Origin: Pseudomonadota bacterium
Lineage (GTDB): Bacteria > Pseudomonadota > Gammaproteobacteria > Steroidobacterales > Steroidobacteraceae
Assembly (NCBI GenBank): GCA_021820785.1
Contig: JAKADE010000196.1
Location: forward strand, 1 to 5,784
Direction: 5' to 3'
DNA length: 5,784 nt
Shown here: positions 5,300 through 5,784 of the stretch, in pieces
How positions within the stretch are numbered: the first letter of the stretch is position 1
How the letters are laid out: each line of letters starts with the position of its first letter
Translations under genes and position numbers: made by a program
The notes under the pieces: generated by a model
Database searches by the model: none
Seen by the model: the letters and a program-made list of their open reading frames with translations, nothing else
Told to the model about the DNA's origin: nothing

Positions 5300-5784
5300 A
5301 TGAATGACAATGTCTCTGTAGCGCTCGGGGGAGCACGCTCCGGGCTCGGCGGCCTGCCGCAGCGCCTCGTGCAGGACGGGGTCGTCGACGAGGCAACCGT
5401 TCTGGAGGCCCTGAACGCGTCTCGAGAGCGCAAGATCGCGCTCGTGACCCAGCTCGTGGAAAGCGGCGCCGCTCAAGCTCGCGACATCGCGGTTGCGGCG
5501 TCGAACGAGTTTGGCGTACCGGTGCTCGATCTCGATGCGATCAGCTTCGATCTCGACACCGTCAAGCTTGTTAGCGACAAGCTCCTGGCCAAGCACCGCG
5601 TGCTGCCGCTGTATCGCCGCGGCAAGAAGCTGTTTCTCGGGGTCGCCGATCCGACCCACCTGCATGCCATAGACGAAATCAAATTCCAGACCAGCCTCAG
5701 CATCGAGGTGGTCATCGTCGATGACGACAAGCTGCAGGCGGCCCTCGACAAGGCCATCGAACAGGCCGGAAGCCAGATCGACTC
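5300..5784 (+). CDS. pilB: Type IV pilus extension ATPase PilB (5' part)
   Basis: Only the first 161 codons are visible; the frame runs off the window and the protein is usually about 570 residues. After a short variable start (MNDNVSVALGG) comes the N-terminal domain shared by PilB, GspE and MshE: GLPQRLVQDGVVDEATVLEA, then EFGVPVLDLDAI, VLPLYRRGKKLFLGVADPT and DEIKFQTSLSIEVVIVDDDK. This domain docks on the pilus base (PilM/PilC side) and in some homologues binds cyclic di-GMP. The hexameric ATPase core with Walker motifs lies beyond the window. PilB is cytoplasmic and drives insertion of PilA subunits into the growing fibre. ATG 5300 is the only usable start after the in-frame TGA at 5264, although no strong ribosome binding site precedes it. 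The gene sits 181 bases after pilA, with a terminator between them. Confidence 0.93.
   Translation, partial: MNDNVSVALGGARSGLGGLPQRLVQDGVVDEATVLEALNASRERKIALVTQLVESGAAQARDIAVAASNEFGVPVLDLDAISFDLDTVKLVSDKLLAKHRVLPLYRRGKKLFLGVADPTHLHAIDEIKFQTSLSIEVVIVDDDKLQAALDKAIEQAGSQID

Overview
This looks like chromosomal DNA from a GC-rich gammaproteobacterium. The best clues are a type IV major pilin gene behind a near-perfect sigma-54 promoter, followed by pilB, an arrangement reminiscent of Xanthomonadales, Nevskiales or related groups. The lineage is an inference; no rRNA or tRNA gene is present to confirm it.

The left and middle parts are an accessory-looking, partly decayed region. At 1-254 (minus) lies the antitoxin half of a StbDE/RelBE-type toxin-antitoxin pair. 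It is cut by the window edge, and its upstream region carries two perfect inverted repeats over a TATAAT box. Bases 305-916 hold no intact gene, but 643-805 (plus) reads, with one frameshift, as the C-terminal end of a DUF4143-type AAA ATPase. At 917-2041 (minus) there is one intact gene for a J-domain protein with an internal HPD motif between long helical segments. Bases 2042-2665 show no convincing gene.

At 2666-2731 three tandem 22-bp direct repeats precede a second, nearly full-length DUF4143 ATPase (2761-3980, plus). It is broken by a one-base frameshift just after the Walker A motif and also lacks the usual Ser/Thr of that motif. About 530 bases with small palindromes follow, but no gene.

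The right end is conserved type IV pilus machinery on the plus strand. A sigma-54 promoter (4510-4525), a strong ribosome binding site, pilA (4597-5118) and an intrinsic terminator (5143-5175) are followed by the first 161 codons of pilB (from 5300). PilA is the fibre subunit and PilB the extension ATPase that powers its assembly. The terminator implies that pilB depends on read-through or on its own promoter. No complete, clearly new biological system is visible. The least explained features are the 22-bp repeat array, the two broken DUF4143 ATPases within about 2 kb, and the uncharacterised J-domain protein.
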